This document shows, in pieces, positions 44,757 to 52,608 of a stretch of DNA of 64,000 nt. Position 1 is the first letter of the stretch. Each line of letters starts with the position of its first letter. The notes under the pieces were generated by a model that had not been told where the DNA came from, searched no databases, and worked only from the letters and a program-made list of their open reading frames with translations. Position numbers and translations under genes: made by a program. The stretch comes from Apibacter adventoris (GTDB lineage: Bacteria; Bacteroidota; Bacteroidia; Flavobacteriales; Weeksellaceae), in contig NZ_PSZM01000043.1 in the NCBI RefSeq assembly GCF_002964975.1, forward strand, positions 87,895 through 151,894, given 5' to 3'.

Positions 44757-45599
44757 TTATAATAATTCTCTTTTTATAACTCCTTTTATTGAATATACAC
44801 TCATAATTAAATCTAAAGAAAACTCTTTAGGTGCGTAATGCTTGTTTTCAGAAATTAATAAAATATGGTCATGACCTTTCCCTTTATCTATATATTTAAT
44901 ATAGGTGTCTCCGTTTTTAAAAACGACAACATAAGGAAATCCATAATTGATATATTGGAATTCTATATTTTTTATAGCTATGATTTCCCCCGAATTATAT
45001 TTGGGATACATTGAATCGCCATATACATTTATAAAAATCAAATCAGAACCCCAGCCGGGAATAGAAATGGGGATTTTTTGATTTTCGGCATTTTCTAATT
45101 TCATATTAAGCCCTGCGCTGGCAGAAACATCCGGGAAATAATACCCCGAAATGGTAGTTAAATCTAAAGAACCGGTTGATTTCTCTTTATTGACAGGTTC
45201 ATTGCCTTTTCCTGTTAATAACCAATTTATATCAATATTAGGTAATTTTTCTTTTATTAAATCTTTGTCAAATGAATTGTTTTCTTTCCATATAAATAGT
45301 GTTTCTATGGATATTCCCAGATATTCGGTAAGTTGAATGTCATGAGTAAAATTCAAGTGTTTTTTTAACCGATCTATAATATCTTTAACATGATATTTAA
45401 GCATAGACCCCTCGCCTGTTAATAGCCATTCAATATTTATGTCTGGGAAATGTAAAGAAATGCTTTCTAATTTATCAGGTTGTATAGACTTCCTCATAGA
45501 TGTAATATAAGCACTTGATACCCCTATTATGTTGCAAAAATTTCTTATAGATATATTTTTATAACTCACAAACTTTTTAAGCCTATCTTTTACAGACAT
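44757..45599 (-). CDS. CI/LexA-like repressor with two HTH domains and S24 domain, array copy 2
   Basis: A 280-residue paralogue. The first HTH is distinct (FVSYKNISIRNFCNIIGVSSAYITSM), though it shares RKSIQPDKLESISL with copy 1. From WLLTGEGSM on it is nearly identical to the other copies, with only scattered substitutions such as DIQLTEY and FIWKENN. Ser196 and Lys235 are kept, and Ala162-Gly163 (SASAGLN) sits 34 residues before the serine, close to the LexA spacing of 35. It is therefore expected to self-cleave on a RecA-type signal, although this is inferred. It lies in line with copies 1 and 3. Confidence 0.9.
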   Translation of the reverse strand: MSVKDRLKKFVSYKNISIRNFCNIIGVSSAYITSMRKSIQPDKLESISLHFPDINIEWLLTGEGSMLKYHVKDIIDRLKKHLNFTHDIQLTEYLGISIETLFIWKENNSFDKDLIKEKLPNIDINWLLTGKGNEPVNKEKSTGSLDLTTISGYYFPDVSASAGLNMKLENAENQKIPISIPGWGSDLIFINVYGDSMYPKYNSGEIIAIKNIEFQYINYGFPYVVVFKNGDTYIKYIDKGKGHDHILLISENKHYAPKEFSLDLIMSVYSIKGVIKRELL

Positions 45600-45670
45600 T
45601 TATATTTATTTTTTTAAAACTATTTAGAAAATATTCTGTAATTTACATAAGAACATTTTTTATATTTTTA

Positions 45671-46513
45671 TTATATTAATTCTCTTTTTATAACTCCTTT
45701 TATTGAATATACACTCATAATTAAATCTAAAGAAAACTCTTTAGGAGCGTAATGCTTGTTTTCAGAAATTAATAAAATATGGTCATGATCTTTCCCCTTT
45801 TTTATATATTTAATATAGGTGTCTCCGTTTTTAAAAACGACAACATAAGGAAATCCATAATTGATATATTGGAATTCTATATTTTTTATAGCTATGATTT
45901 CCCCTGAATTATATTTGGGGTACATTGAATCGCCATATACATTTATAAAAATCAAATCTGAACCCCAACCGGGAATAGAAATGGGGATTTTTTGATTTTC
46001 GGTATTTTCTAATTTCATATTAAGCCCTGCGCTGGCTGAAACATCCGGGAAATAATACCCCGAAATGGTAGTTAAATCTAAAGAGCCGGCTGATTTCTCT
46101 TTATTGACAGGTTCATTTCTTTTTCCTGTTAATAGCCAGTTTATATCAATATTAGGTAATTTTTCTTTTATTAAATCTTTGTCAAAAGAATTGCTTTCTT
46201 TCCATATATATAGTGTTTCTATGGATATTCCCAGATATTCGGTAAGTTGCATGTTATGAGTAAAATTCAAGTGTTTTTTTAACCGATCTATAATATCTTT
46301 AACATGATATTTAAGCATAGATCCCTCGCCTGTCATCAACCATCCAGTATTAAAATCGGGATAATTTACTGCAATGCTATGTGTAACTTTTGGTTGAATT
46401 GATTTTCTAATATTTGAAATATAATTTTCAGACATCCCAATAGATAAGCTGAATGCTCTATTTGATACATTTTTATACTTTAAGTACTCTACAAGTCTTT
46501 CTTTTACAGACAT
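45671..46513 (-). CDS. CI/LexA-like repressor with two HTH domains and S24 domain, array copy 3
   Basis: A 280-residue paralogue with its own first HTH (YLKYKNVSNRAFSLSIGMSENYISNIRKSIQPKVTHSIAV). It joins the common part at GWLMTGEGSM. The second HTH and S24 domain match the other copies; TYIKYIKKGKDHDH is shared with copy 4, whereas copies 1 and 2 have IDKGKGHDH. Ser196, Lys235 and Ala162-Gly163 are present. The mixed pattern of shared variants between copies suggests gene conversion as well as duplication. Confidence 0.9.
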   Translation of the reverse strand: MSVKERLVEYLKYKNVSNRAFSLSIGMSENYISNIRKSIQPKVTHSIAVNYPDFNTGWLMTGEGSMLKYHVKDIIDRLKKHLNFTHNMQLTEYLGISIETLYIWKESNSFDKDLIKEKLPNIDINWLLTGKRNEPVNKEKSAGSLDLTTISGYYFPDVSASAGLNMKLENTENQKIPISIPGWGSDLIFINVYGDSMYPKYNSGEIIAIKNIEFQYINYGFPYVVVFKNGDTYIKYIKKGKDHDHILLISENKHYAPKEFSLDLIMSVYSIKGVIKRELI

Positions 46514-46586
46514 TTATATTTATTTTTTTTTTAAATTATTTAGAAAATATTCTGTAATTTTCATAAGAACATTTTTTATATTTTTA

Positions 46587-47429
46587 TTATATTAATTCTC
46601 TTTTTATAACCCCTTTTATTGAATATACACTCATAATTAAATCTAAAGAAATTTCTTTAGGATCATAAAACTTGTTTTCAGAAATTAATAAAATATGGTC
46701 ATGATCTTTCCCCTTTTTTATATATTTAATATAGGTGTCTCCGTTTTTAAAAACTACAACATAAGGAAATCCATAATTAATATATTGGAATTCAATATTT
46801 TTTATAGCTATGATTTCACCTGAATTATATTTGGGATACATTGAATCACCATATACATTTATAAAAATCAAATCTGAACCCCAGCCGGGAATAGAAATGG
46901 GTATTTTATGATTTTCGGCATTTTCTAATTTCATATTAAGCCCTGCGCTGACTGAAACATCCGGGAAATAATACCCCGAAATGGTAGTTAAATTTAAAGA
47001 GCCGGTTGATTTTTCATTATTGACAGGTTCATTGCCTTTTCCTGTTAATAACCAATTTGTATCAATATTAGGTAGTTTTTCTTTTATTAAATCTTTGTCA
47101 AATGAATTGCTTTCTTTCCATATATATAGTGTTTCTATGGATATTCCCAGATATTCGGTAAGTTGCATGTCATGAGTAAAATTCAAGTGTTTTTTTAACC
47201 GATCTATAATATCTTTAACATGATATTTAAGCATAGACCCCTCGCCTGTTAATAGCCATTGTTGATTTAAATCTGGAAAAATATCGATTATTCTCTGTAA
47301 TTTATCAGCGCCAATACTCTTAAATATATTATTTACATAGCCGTTTGAAAAACCTAAAGCCTTTTCAAACTTGTTTTGACTTAGATTTTTATATTCAATG
47401 AACGTGATAAGTCTCTCTTTTACAGACAT
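46587..47429 (-). CDS. CI/LexA-like repressor with two HTH domains and S24 domain, array copy 4 (promoter-proximal)
   Basis: A 280-residue paralogue, first in the direction of transcription. Its first HTH is the most different (FIEYKNLSQNKFEKALGFSNGYVNNIFKSIGADKLQRIIDIFPDLNQQW). The common part follows at WLLTGEGSM, with Ser196, Lys235 and Ala162-Gly163 (SVSAGLN); near the end it differs by NKFYDPKEIS against NKHYAPKEFS. Its upstream DNA is unlike the spacers of the other copies and contains repeated GTAAAA/TTTTAC elements. It is therefore probably the copy with the array promoter, and the others are read through from it. Confidence 0.9.
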   Translation of the reverse strand: MSVKERLITFIEYKNLSQNKFEKALGFSNGYVNNIFKSIGADKLQRIIDIFPDLNQQWLLTGEGSMLKYHVKDIIDRLKKHLNFTHDMQLTEYLGISIETLYIWKESNSFDKDLIKEKLPNIDTNWLLTGKGNEPVNNEKSTGSLNLTTISGYYFPDVSVSAGLNMKLENAENHKIPISIPGWGSDLIFINVYGDSMYPKYNSGEIIAIKNIEFQYINYGFPYVVVFKNGDTYIKYIKKGKDHDHILLISENKFYDPKEISLDLIMSVYSIKGVIKRELI

Positions 47430-47452
47430 ATATAAATTAAATTTAAATTGAA

Positions 47453-47489
47453 GTAAAAATTTGTTTTACAATAATTATTTAGCGTAAAA
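47453..47489. promoter_or_regulatory. operator candidate: GTAAAA-N5-TTTTAC plus a third GTAAAA
   Basis: GTAAAA (47453-47458) and TTTTAC (47464-47469) form a 17-bp palindrome. A further GTAAAA at 47484-47489 forms a second, wider inverted pair with the same TTTTAC. The elements lie 24-60 bases upstream of repressor copy 4 and 55 bases before the divergent small ORF. That is where a CI-type protein would bind. Confidence 0.45.
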
Positions 47490-47543
47490 AAATTTTTTGC
47501 ATTTGTGATATAATAATATTGTAACTAAACAAATATAGATAAA

Positions 47544-47660
47544 ATGAACGATAAAATTAAACATATGTACGCTTTACTCAAAACCCAAGGGAAAGATAAT
47601 GTAAGGGCTATGATCGGAAGAATGTGTAAAAAATCATTTGATTATTTTAAATGTTTCTGA
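47544..47660 (+). CDS. 38-residue hypothetical protein, divergent from the repressor array
   Basis: A short frame encoding MNDKIKHMYALLKTQGKDN... and ending DYFKCF. It is less AT-rich than its surroundings and is preceded at 47514-47521 by TAATATTG, one base off the -7 consensus. Its position, divergent from a CI-like repressor across a palindromic operator, is like that of cro or an early gene in a phage switch. I recognise no domain. It could equally be a remnant of a longer regulator or a chance frame. Confidence 0.35.
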   Translation: MNDKIKHMYALLKTQGKDNVRAMIGRMCKKSFDYFKCF

Positions 47661-47755
47661 TTATTAATAGATATTACTTCTAAAAAATATCAATAAATCA
47701 TGCTTATTTTTCTACAATTATATTTTCTATCCGGGGTTTTCTAACCTGAGGGGCT

Positions 47756-47788
47756 TACCCAAATTTCAGAGTATGAGTACCCAAATTT
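47756..47788. repeat. 11-bp direct repeat TACCCAAATTT
   Basis: TACCCAAATTT occurs at 47756-47766 and again at 47778-47788, two helical turns apart (22 bases). It follows a locally G+C-rich stretch (CCGGGGTTTTC ... GAGGGGC, 47731-47753) downstream of the tRNA-Arg terminator. The role is unknown; it could be a regulator site or part of an old attachment region. Confidence 0.4.
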
Positions 47789-47801
47789 TGTTTCTGTTAT
47801 C

Positions 47802-47839
47802 ATGTGTAATTTACCTTGCCGTTTTAAGTAATTACACAT
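47802..47839. repeat. perfect 10-bp inverted repeat ATGTGTAATT/AATTACACAT
   Basis: The arms at 47802-47811 and 47830-47839 are exact inverse copies around an 18-base spacer. No T run follows on either side, so it is not a standard terminator. It sits between the direct repeat and the tRNA terminator. Confidence 0.45.
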
Positions 47840-47854
47840 TTGAAGTGATTTAGT

Positions 47855-47894
47855 AAAAAGCTCTAAAACCATTTCTATACTAGGCTTTAGAGCT
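47855..47894 (-). terminator. intrinsic terminator directly after tRNA-Arg
   Basis: An eleven-pair stem (47883-47893 with 47860-47870, one G-T pair) begins almost at the tRNA CCA end and is followed on the minus strand by a T run (47855-47859). Confidence 0.75.
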
Positions 47895-47971
47895 TGGTGA
47901 CCACGGAAGGAGTCGAACCCTCAACCTTCAGAGCCGTAATCTGACGCTCTATCCAATTGAGCTACGTGGCC
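47895..47971 (-). tRNA. tRNA-Arg (anticodon ACG)
   Basis: A full cloverleaf can be read on the minus strand. The acceptor arms are GGCCACG and CGTGGTC, the D arm is GCTC/GAGC and the anticodon stem is TCAGA/TCTGA with loop TTACGGC (anticodon ACG, reading CGN arginine codons). The five-base variable loop is AGGTT and the T arm is GAGGG-TTCGACT-CCTTC. The discriminator is A and the CCA end is encoded. A TACTTTTG promoter box lies 15 bases upstream and a hairpin terminator directly follows. It marks the right border of the accessory-looking repressor segment. Confidence 0.95.
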
Positions 47972-47986
47972 TTTTCAATTGGTTTG

Positions 47987-47994
47987 CAAAAGTA
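47987..47994 (-). promoter_or_regulatory. -7 box (TACTTTTG) for tRNA-Arg
   Basis: On the minus strand TACTTTTG followed by CAAACC lies 15 bases before the tRNA 5' end, as expected for a tRNA promoter in Bacteroidota. Confidence 0.6.
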
Positions 47995-48048
47995 CTATTT
48001 TTTTCTATTTTTTAAAATAATTTTAAGTATTTTTTCTAATTTTAAAAA

Positions 48049-49095
48049 ATGAAAAAAATACTATGCTTCTTATTTCTCATTTTAATCTTACTTTCATGTA
48101 AACAAAAAAACAACTTTTTTGCTCCTTCAAAAAATGAATATGCTACTAACTTTTTTATAATAGAAAATAATAGACAACTACATATAACCTCTGCAGGAGA
48201 TTCTATTTCTTTTCCGAGAAACACGAAAATTTCTCGATGTATTATTACAACATGTTCCGCTTCTGCCTATCTAGATGCTATAGGTAAATTTAACTGTATT
48301 GTGGGAGTTAGTTCTCCTGAATATTTTTTCAATTCTAAAATTGAAAAAGGAATATCCAATCATACTATCGAAAATATTGGAAATGATGGTACTTTAAATT
48401 TTGAAAAAATTATTTCTTTAAAACCGGACTTAATAATCACTACACACAATCCTAATTATGAAAGAATTTTAAATCAATTAGCCAAGCATGGTATTAAAAT
48501 TATTTACATAGAAGAATACATGGAATTGCATCCTTTAGGAAAAACTGAATATATTAAACTATTTGGTACTTTATTTGGAGAAATTGAAAAAGCTGATAGC
48601 ATTTATCTTTCTGTCAAAAAAAATTATATAAAACTAAAGAAAAAAGCTCTTTCTACTAAAGAACAGCCTACAATTTTTACGAATATAATGTATGGAGATG
48701 CTTGGTATATGGCTGGAGGAAAAAGTTTTGTATCTACGTTATTTAAAGATGCCGGCGGGGATTATTTATGGAAAAATAATAGTAACACCGGAACTGTTAT
48801 TTTAAATTTTGAAGAAGTTTTTAGTAAAGCGAAACATGCTGATTATTGGATTGGAGCAAGTAATTTTAATTCTAAAAATGAACTTATAAACTCTAGCTAT
48901 CAGTATACAGAATTTGATGCTTATAAAAAAGATCAAATCTATGCTATGAACAAAAGAGAAAATAAAACCAAGGCAAATGATTACTTTGAATCAGGAAATA
49001 TATTTGCTGACCGAACACTTTCTGATATTATTAAAATTCTACACCCTGAATTATTGCCTGACTATGAGCTCTCTTATTTAAGAAAATTAAAATAA
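48049..49095 (+). CDS. ABC transporter substrate-binding lipoprotein (BtuF/FepB-like)
   Basis: A 348-residue solute-binding protein of the TroA/BtuF fold group, which captures cobalamin or iron-siderophore complexes. The start MKKILCFLFLILILLSCKQKN is a lipoprotein signal with the lipobox Cys. The N-lobe includes ITTCSASAYLDAIGKFNCIVGVSSPEYF, then LNFEKIISLKPDLIITTHNPNYERIL. The lobes are joined by a long helix (ADSIYLSVKKNYIKLKKKA). The C-lobe has YGDAWYMAGGKSFVSTLFKDAGGDYLW. No permease or ATPase gene is next to it, so it must work with a distant transporter, and the ligand is open. Confidence 0.9.
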   Translation: MKKILCFLFLILILLSCKQKNNFFAPSKNEYATNFFIIENNRQLHITSAGDSISFPRNTKISRCIITTCSASAYLDAIGKFNCIVGVSSPEYFFNSKIEKGISNHTIENIGNDGTLNFEKIISLKPDLIITTHNPNYERILNQLAKHGIKIIYIEEYMELHPLGKTEYIKLFGTLFGEIEKADSIYLSVKKNYIKLKKKALSTKEQPTIFTNIMYGDAWYMAGGKSFVSTLFKDAGGDYLWKNNSNTGTVILNFEEVFSKAKHADYWIGASNFNSKNELINSSYQYTEFDAYKKDQIYAMNKRENKTKANDYFESGNIFADRTLSDIIKILHPELLPDYELSYLRKLK

Positions 49096-49200
49096 GTCTC
49101 CTACTCTATAATGATCATTTTATGTTATAAAAATGATCATTATAAATTTAATACATATCAATCTTAGTTCTTTCTTTATTTTTACAAGTTATAATCCAAA

Positions 49201-49860
49201 TTATTTTTGTAAGGCAAGTTGTACAATTTCGGAAGGATCTTCCACTATATATTCTGCTCCATTTTCCAGCAATTCTTCTTTAGATCGAAACCCCCAAAGA
49301 ACACCGATTCCTTTTATTCCGGAATTTACACAAGTTTGCATATCAGCCCCAGAATCTCCTGCATATAAGATTTCATTTTTATTTGTTATACCGGCTTCTC
49401 TCATAACATCATACACTATCTGAGGGTCCGGTTTTACAGGAATTCCCTCTCTTTGTCCAAGTACTGAAGCAAATTGAATATCTGGAAAGAATTTTTGTAC
49501 CAGTGATTGTGTTCCTTCAATAAATTTATTAGATGCTACCGCTAACTTTATTTGTTTTGATTCTAATTCTTTCAACATTTTCATAATACCCGGATAAGGA
49601 GCTGTTTCATCCTCAGAATGTTTGCTATAATATTCAACAAATTGTTTTCTCAATTTTTCGACAAATTCGGGAGCCCTTTGAGTTTCAGGCAAAGCTCTTT
49701 CTATTAATTTACTTACTCCATTTCCTACAAAAAAACGATATGCTTGTAAAGGATGAGTAGGAAAACCATGCTGCTCTAATATATAATTGCAAGATTTGCC
49801 TAAATCGTTTATAGTATTTAATAATGTTCCGTCTAAATCAAAAATAATTAGTTTTATCAT
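49201..49860 (-). CDS. HAD-superfamily phosphatase, phosphoglycolate phosphatase-like
   Basis: A 219-residue haloacid dehalogenase-type phosphatase. Motif I is IIFDLDGTLLNT, with nucleophile Asp8 and Asp10. Motif II Ser/Thr lies in KLAVASNK, motif III Lys in the PVKPDPQIV region, and motif IV in YAGDSGADMQTCVNSG. A helical cap lies between motifs I and II. It resembles Gph (2-phosphoglycolate) most, but related PpaX and other sugar phosphatases cannot be excluded. It is on the minus strand, 69 bases before the sugar transferase stop, and convergent with the binding protein gene. Confidence 0.9.
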   Translation of the reverse strand: MIKLIIFDLDGTLLNTINDLGKSCNYILEQHGFPTHPLQAYRFFVGNGVSKLIERALPETQRAPEFVEKLRKQFVEYYSKHSEDETAPYPGIMKMLKELESKQIKLAVASNKFIEGTQSLVQKFFPDIQFASVLGQREGIPVKPDPQIVYDVMREAGITNKNEILYAGDSGADMQTCVNSGIKGIGVLWGFRSKEELLENGAEYIVEDPSEIVQLALQK

Positions 49861-49929
49861 TTTTAAATCTTTTTTACAAAGATAACCATGATTTTTAGAA
49901 CCTCTTTAATAAAATACAATACTTTTAAA

Positions 49930-50502
49930 TTAAAAAACCGTTTTAAATAAATAAATCATATCTTTTTTTAAAGACCAGTTTTTTATATATTTTTTATTAA
50001 TTTCTATTTTATCCTTCCAAATTATTTCTTTATTATAAAATTCAGGATCATCTACTTGTGATAATATTTCCTCCTCATTTCTATATTTCAATTGGGCCGG
50101 ACCCGTGATTCCCGGCTTTACAGACAGAATTATCTTATCTTCTCCTTTCAATTTATCTGCAAAACCAACTATATCCGGTCTTGGCCCTACCCAAGACATA
50201 TCTCCTTTTAATATATTGATTAACTGAGGGATTTCATCTATTTTATATTTCCTTAAAAATTTGCCTAATTTTGTAATATTCATTTTCTGAGTGGTAACAG
50301 AAGATGTATAAGTTCCTTTCATAGTTCGAAATTTATAAATAGAAAATATCTTCGCATTTTCACCTACTCTTTTTTGAATAAATATTCCATTTTTTCCTGT
50401 ATTGATAGAAACTAAAATAAATAATAGAATTAAAGGTAGTATTAAAATAATCAATAAGGTAAAAGCCAAGCTATAATCCATAAATATTTTAATACCCTTC
50501 AT
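49930..50502 (-). CDS. sugar transferase (undecaprenyl-phosphate sugar phosphotransferase)
   Basis: A 190-residue membrane-associated enzyme of the bacterial sugar transferase (WcaJ/PglC) group. It moves a sugar phosphate onto undecaprenyl phosphate to start a surface glycan. One N-terminal re-entrant hydrophobic helix (about 9-32) is followed by the short PglC-like catalytic domain with GIFIQKRVGENAKIFSIYKFRTMKG and LGKFLRKYKIDEIPQLINILKGDMSWVGPRPDI. It lacks the large N-terminal domain of WcaJ. No other polysaccharide gene is adjacent, which is unusual; the glycan made is unknown. Confidence 0.92.
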   Translation of the reverse strand: MKGIKIFMDYSLAFTLLIILILPLILLFILVSINTGKNGIFIQKRVGENAKIFSIYKFRTMKGTYTSSVTTQKMNITKLGKFLRKYKIDEIPQLINILKGDMSWVGPRPDIVGFADKLKGEDKIILSVKPGITGPAQLKYRNEEEILSQVDDPEFYNKEIIWKDKIEINKKYIKNWSLKKDMIYLFKTVF

Positions 50503-50593
50503 AAATATAAACTTATTTTACAAAAATACTAAAATAAAAAAAGGATCTTATATAACCCTTTTTTATATTTATATTAAAAGTAAATTATTTATT

Positions 50594-51913
50594 TTACATT
50601 TTTTCTCCATGTTGGGAAAGATCTAAACCTAATTCCTCTTTTTCTGGATCTACCCTGAGTGGAGTAATTTTATTTACAATATATAATAAAAGTAAGGTAC
50701 CTAAAAATGCAAATAAAGATACTCCTATCATAGCGATTAGATGATGTGTAAAGAGTGTTGTCTCTCCATAATATAATCCATTACCCGGAACTATTTCGTT
50801 AATTGATTTATCGGCAAATACTCCGGTAAGTAACATTCCTACCATACCACCTACACCATGACAAGGAAAAACGTCTAACGTATCATCTACTCCTATTTTA
50901 TGAAAAAGTTGAACCATATAGAAACTTACAACACTGGCTACCAATCCTATAAAAAAAGAATGTCCTAATGATACATAACCTGCAGAGGGTGTAATACCAA
51001 CCAAACCCACTACAGCCCCAACACAAACTCCAATAGAGGTTAATTTTTTCCCATTTATTTTTTCTAAAAATCCCCAGCATAATGCTGATACAGCAGAAGC
51101 TGCGGTAGTATTAGCAAAGGCTAATACGGCCAATTCATTTGCTGCAAAAGATGATCCTGCATTGAAACCAAACCAACCTATCCATAATAAACTGGCTCCT
51201 AATATTACATAAGGAACTTTTCCAGCTGTTAAAGATATATCTCTTCTTTTTTTTAAAAATACGGCACCTGCTAAAGCAGCCCAACCGGAACTCATATGTA
51301 CTACTGTACCTCCTGCAAAATCTAAAACGCCATATTTTGCCAAAATACCTTCCGGGTGCCAAGTGGCATGGGCTAATGGGGAATAGATAAAAATAGAAAA
51401 TAAAATAATAAACAACAAATATCCCCAGAAACGAATACGTTCTGCCACCCCTCCTGAGATTAATGCCGGAGTGATAATGGCAAATTTCAGTTGAAATAAA
51501 GCAAATAATAAAATAGGTATAGTAGGCGCTCCTATCCATGCTGTAGTCGTACCAATGCCTTGCATAAATAAATGGGGTACGGGATTACCTATAATTCCGA
51601 AAACATCAGGACCAAAAGCTAATCCAAAACCAAATATAAACCAAATGACCGTAATCGTCACCATTGCTATAAAACTCTGAAATATTGTACTAATTATATT
51701 TTTACTATTAACCATACCTCCGTAAAAAAAACCAACCCCCGGAGTCATTAGAAATACAAGTACAGATGCTACTAAAATCCAAGCAACATCTGCATAATTA
51801 AATGTTACACCGGTTGCCACGGCTTTAGAGGCACTTTCAGAAAATAAACAGTTTGAAAAAAGACTTAATAAACCAATAATTACTAATACCAGAATTAAAA
51901 TTGTTTTACGCAT
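50594..51913 (-). CDS. amtB: ammonium transporter
   Basis: A trimeric ammonium channel of the Amt/MEP/Rh family with 439 residues from the ATG at 51913; an ATG seven codons upstream is also possible. A cleavable-looking signal helix (MRKTILILVLVIIGLLSLFSNCLF) precedes the usual eleven spans. The pore histidines lie in DFAGGTVVHMSSGWAALAG and FPCHGVGGMVGML. The N-terminal span motif LVFLMTPGVGFFYGGMV is typical. A GlnK gene, often paired with amtB, is not in the neighbourhood. It stands as a single transcript behind the rlpA terminator. Confidence 0.95.
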   Translation of the reverse strand: MRKTILILVLVIIGLLSLFSNCLFSESASKAVATGVTFNYADVAWILVASVLVFLMTPGVGFFYGGMVNSKNIISTIFQSFIAMVTITVIWFIFGFGLAFGPDVFGIIGNPVPHLFMQGIGTTTAWIGAPTIPILLFALFQLKFAIITPALISGGVAERIRFWGYLLFIILFSIFIYSPLAHATWHPEGILAKYGVLDFAGGTVVHMSSGWAALAGAVFLKKRRDISLTAGKVPYVILGASLLWIGWFGFNAGSSFAANELAVLAFANTTAASAVSALCWGFLEKINGKKLTSIGVCVGAVVGLVGITPSAGYVSLGHSFFIGLVASVVSFYMVQLFHKIGVDDTLDVFPCHGVGGMVGMLLTGVFADKSINEIVPGNGLYYGETTLFTHHLIAMIGVSLFAFLGTLLLLYIVNKITPLRVDPEKEELGLDLSQHGEKM

Positions 51914-51955
51914 ATGTTTTTTTATATAGAACAAAATTATATTATTTTATACAAT

Positions 51956-51989
51956 AAAACAAAAATACCCTAAAAAAATAGTAGGGTAT
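51956..51989 (-). terminator. intrinsic terminator after the rlpA-like gene
   Basis: On the minus strand ATACCCTA (51982-51989) pairs with TAGGGTAT (51965-51972), and a T-rich tail follows. It separates rlpA from amtB. Confidence 0.7.
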
Positions 51990-52039
51990 ATATAATTTAT
52001 TCGTAAAAAAAACAAAACTACATCAAAACAACAAAGGGT

Positions 52040-52417
52040 TTATCTTAATATTTTATATTTTACATTGATTACCCCATCGTCTAATGAAGAAATTCTTTTA
52101 AAAGCTTTTCTACTTAAATCAAAATCGCGACCTTTCACAAAAGGTCCTCTATCTGTTATCCTTACCACTACTTTTCTTTTAGTTGCCGGATTAACTATTT
52201 CTACCCTAGTTCCAAATGGCAAAGTTTTGTGTGCCGCAGTAAGTTTATGCATATTGTAAATTTCTCCACTCGCTGTTGCTTTCCCATTAAATTTCTTTCC
52301 ATACCAACTAACTGTTGCATTTCTATATCCTTTACCTGAATTTATATTCTCAACAGTACATGAAGTTATAGTACTAAAAAACATAAGTAATACAATAATA
52401 ATTTTTCCTAGTTTCAT
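52040..52417 (-). CDS. RlpA-like septal ring lipoprotein (double-psi beta-barrel)
   Basis: A 125-residue lipoprotein from the ATG at 52417. The signal KLGKIIIVLLMFFSTITSC has the lipobox Cys; eight residues upstream of this ATG are unlikely to be used. The mature part is one double-psi beta-barrel domain: ATVSWYGKKFNGKATASGEIYNMHKLTAAHKTLPFGTRVEIVNPATKRKVVVRITDRGPFVKGRDFDLSRKAF. The putative catalytic residues of the lytic transglycosylase family (Asp in TDRGP, Tyr-Gly in SWYG) are present. There is no SPOR domain, so it is the short form. It may trim denuded peptidoglycan; activity is inferred. Confidence 0.92.
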   Translation of the reverse strand: MKLGKIIIVLLMFFSTITSCTVENINSGKGYRNATVSWYGKKFNGKATASGEIYNMHKLTAAHKTLPFGTRVEIVNPATKRKVVVRITDRGPFVKGRDFDLSRKAFKRISSLDDGVINVKYKILR

Positions 52418-52608
52418 AATTAATAATATTAAATAACGCAATAAAGTTAATTATATATAATAAAAGAATAATATATATAAAAAAATTACTCTAAAAATAT
52501 ATTTTATATAATTATTATTTTATAATTTTATTTTTTAGTTTAAATAGATATAACTAAAATTATAATTATTTTAATAACACATGTATAACCCTACTAATAA
52601 CATTTTTT

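Larger units (their letters stand above)
43813..47429 (-). repeat. tandem array of four ~914-bp repressor gene units
   Basis: Four direct repeats, each with one 280-codon gene and a ~72-base spacer. Gene starts are at 44685, 45599, 46513 and 47429, which gives steps of 914, 914 and 916 bases. The spacer carries the shared block TTTTCATAAGAACATTTTTT, also found once at the left edge (from about 43813), but not in front of the rightmost copy. Sequence is nearly identical from the codons for WLLTGEGSM onward and divergent in the preceding ~50 codons. Confidence 0.9.

Noticed and set aside
43813..47429. CRISPR array
   Set aside because: The repeats are ~914 bp gene-length units with long reading frames, not short repeats with spacers.
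49133..49423. 96-codon plus-strand frame
   Set aside because: It is the antisense shadow of the HAD phosphatase gene at 49201-49860.
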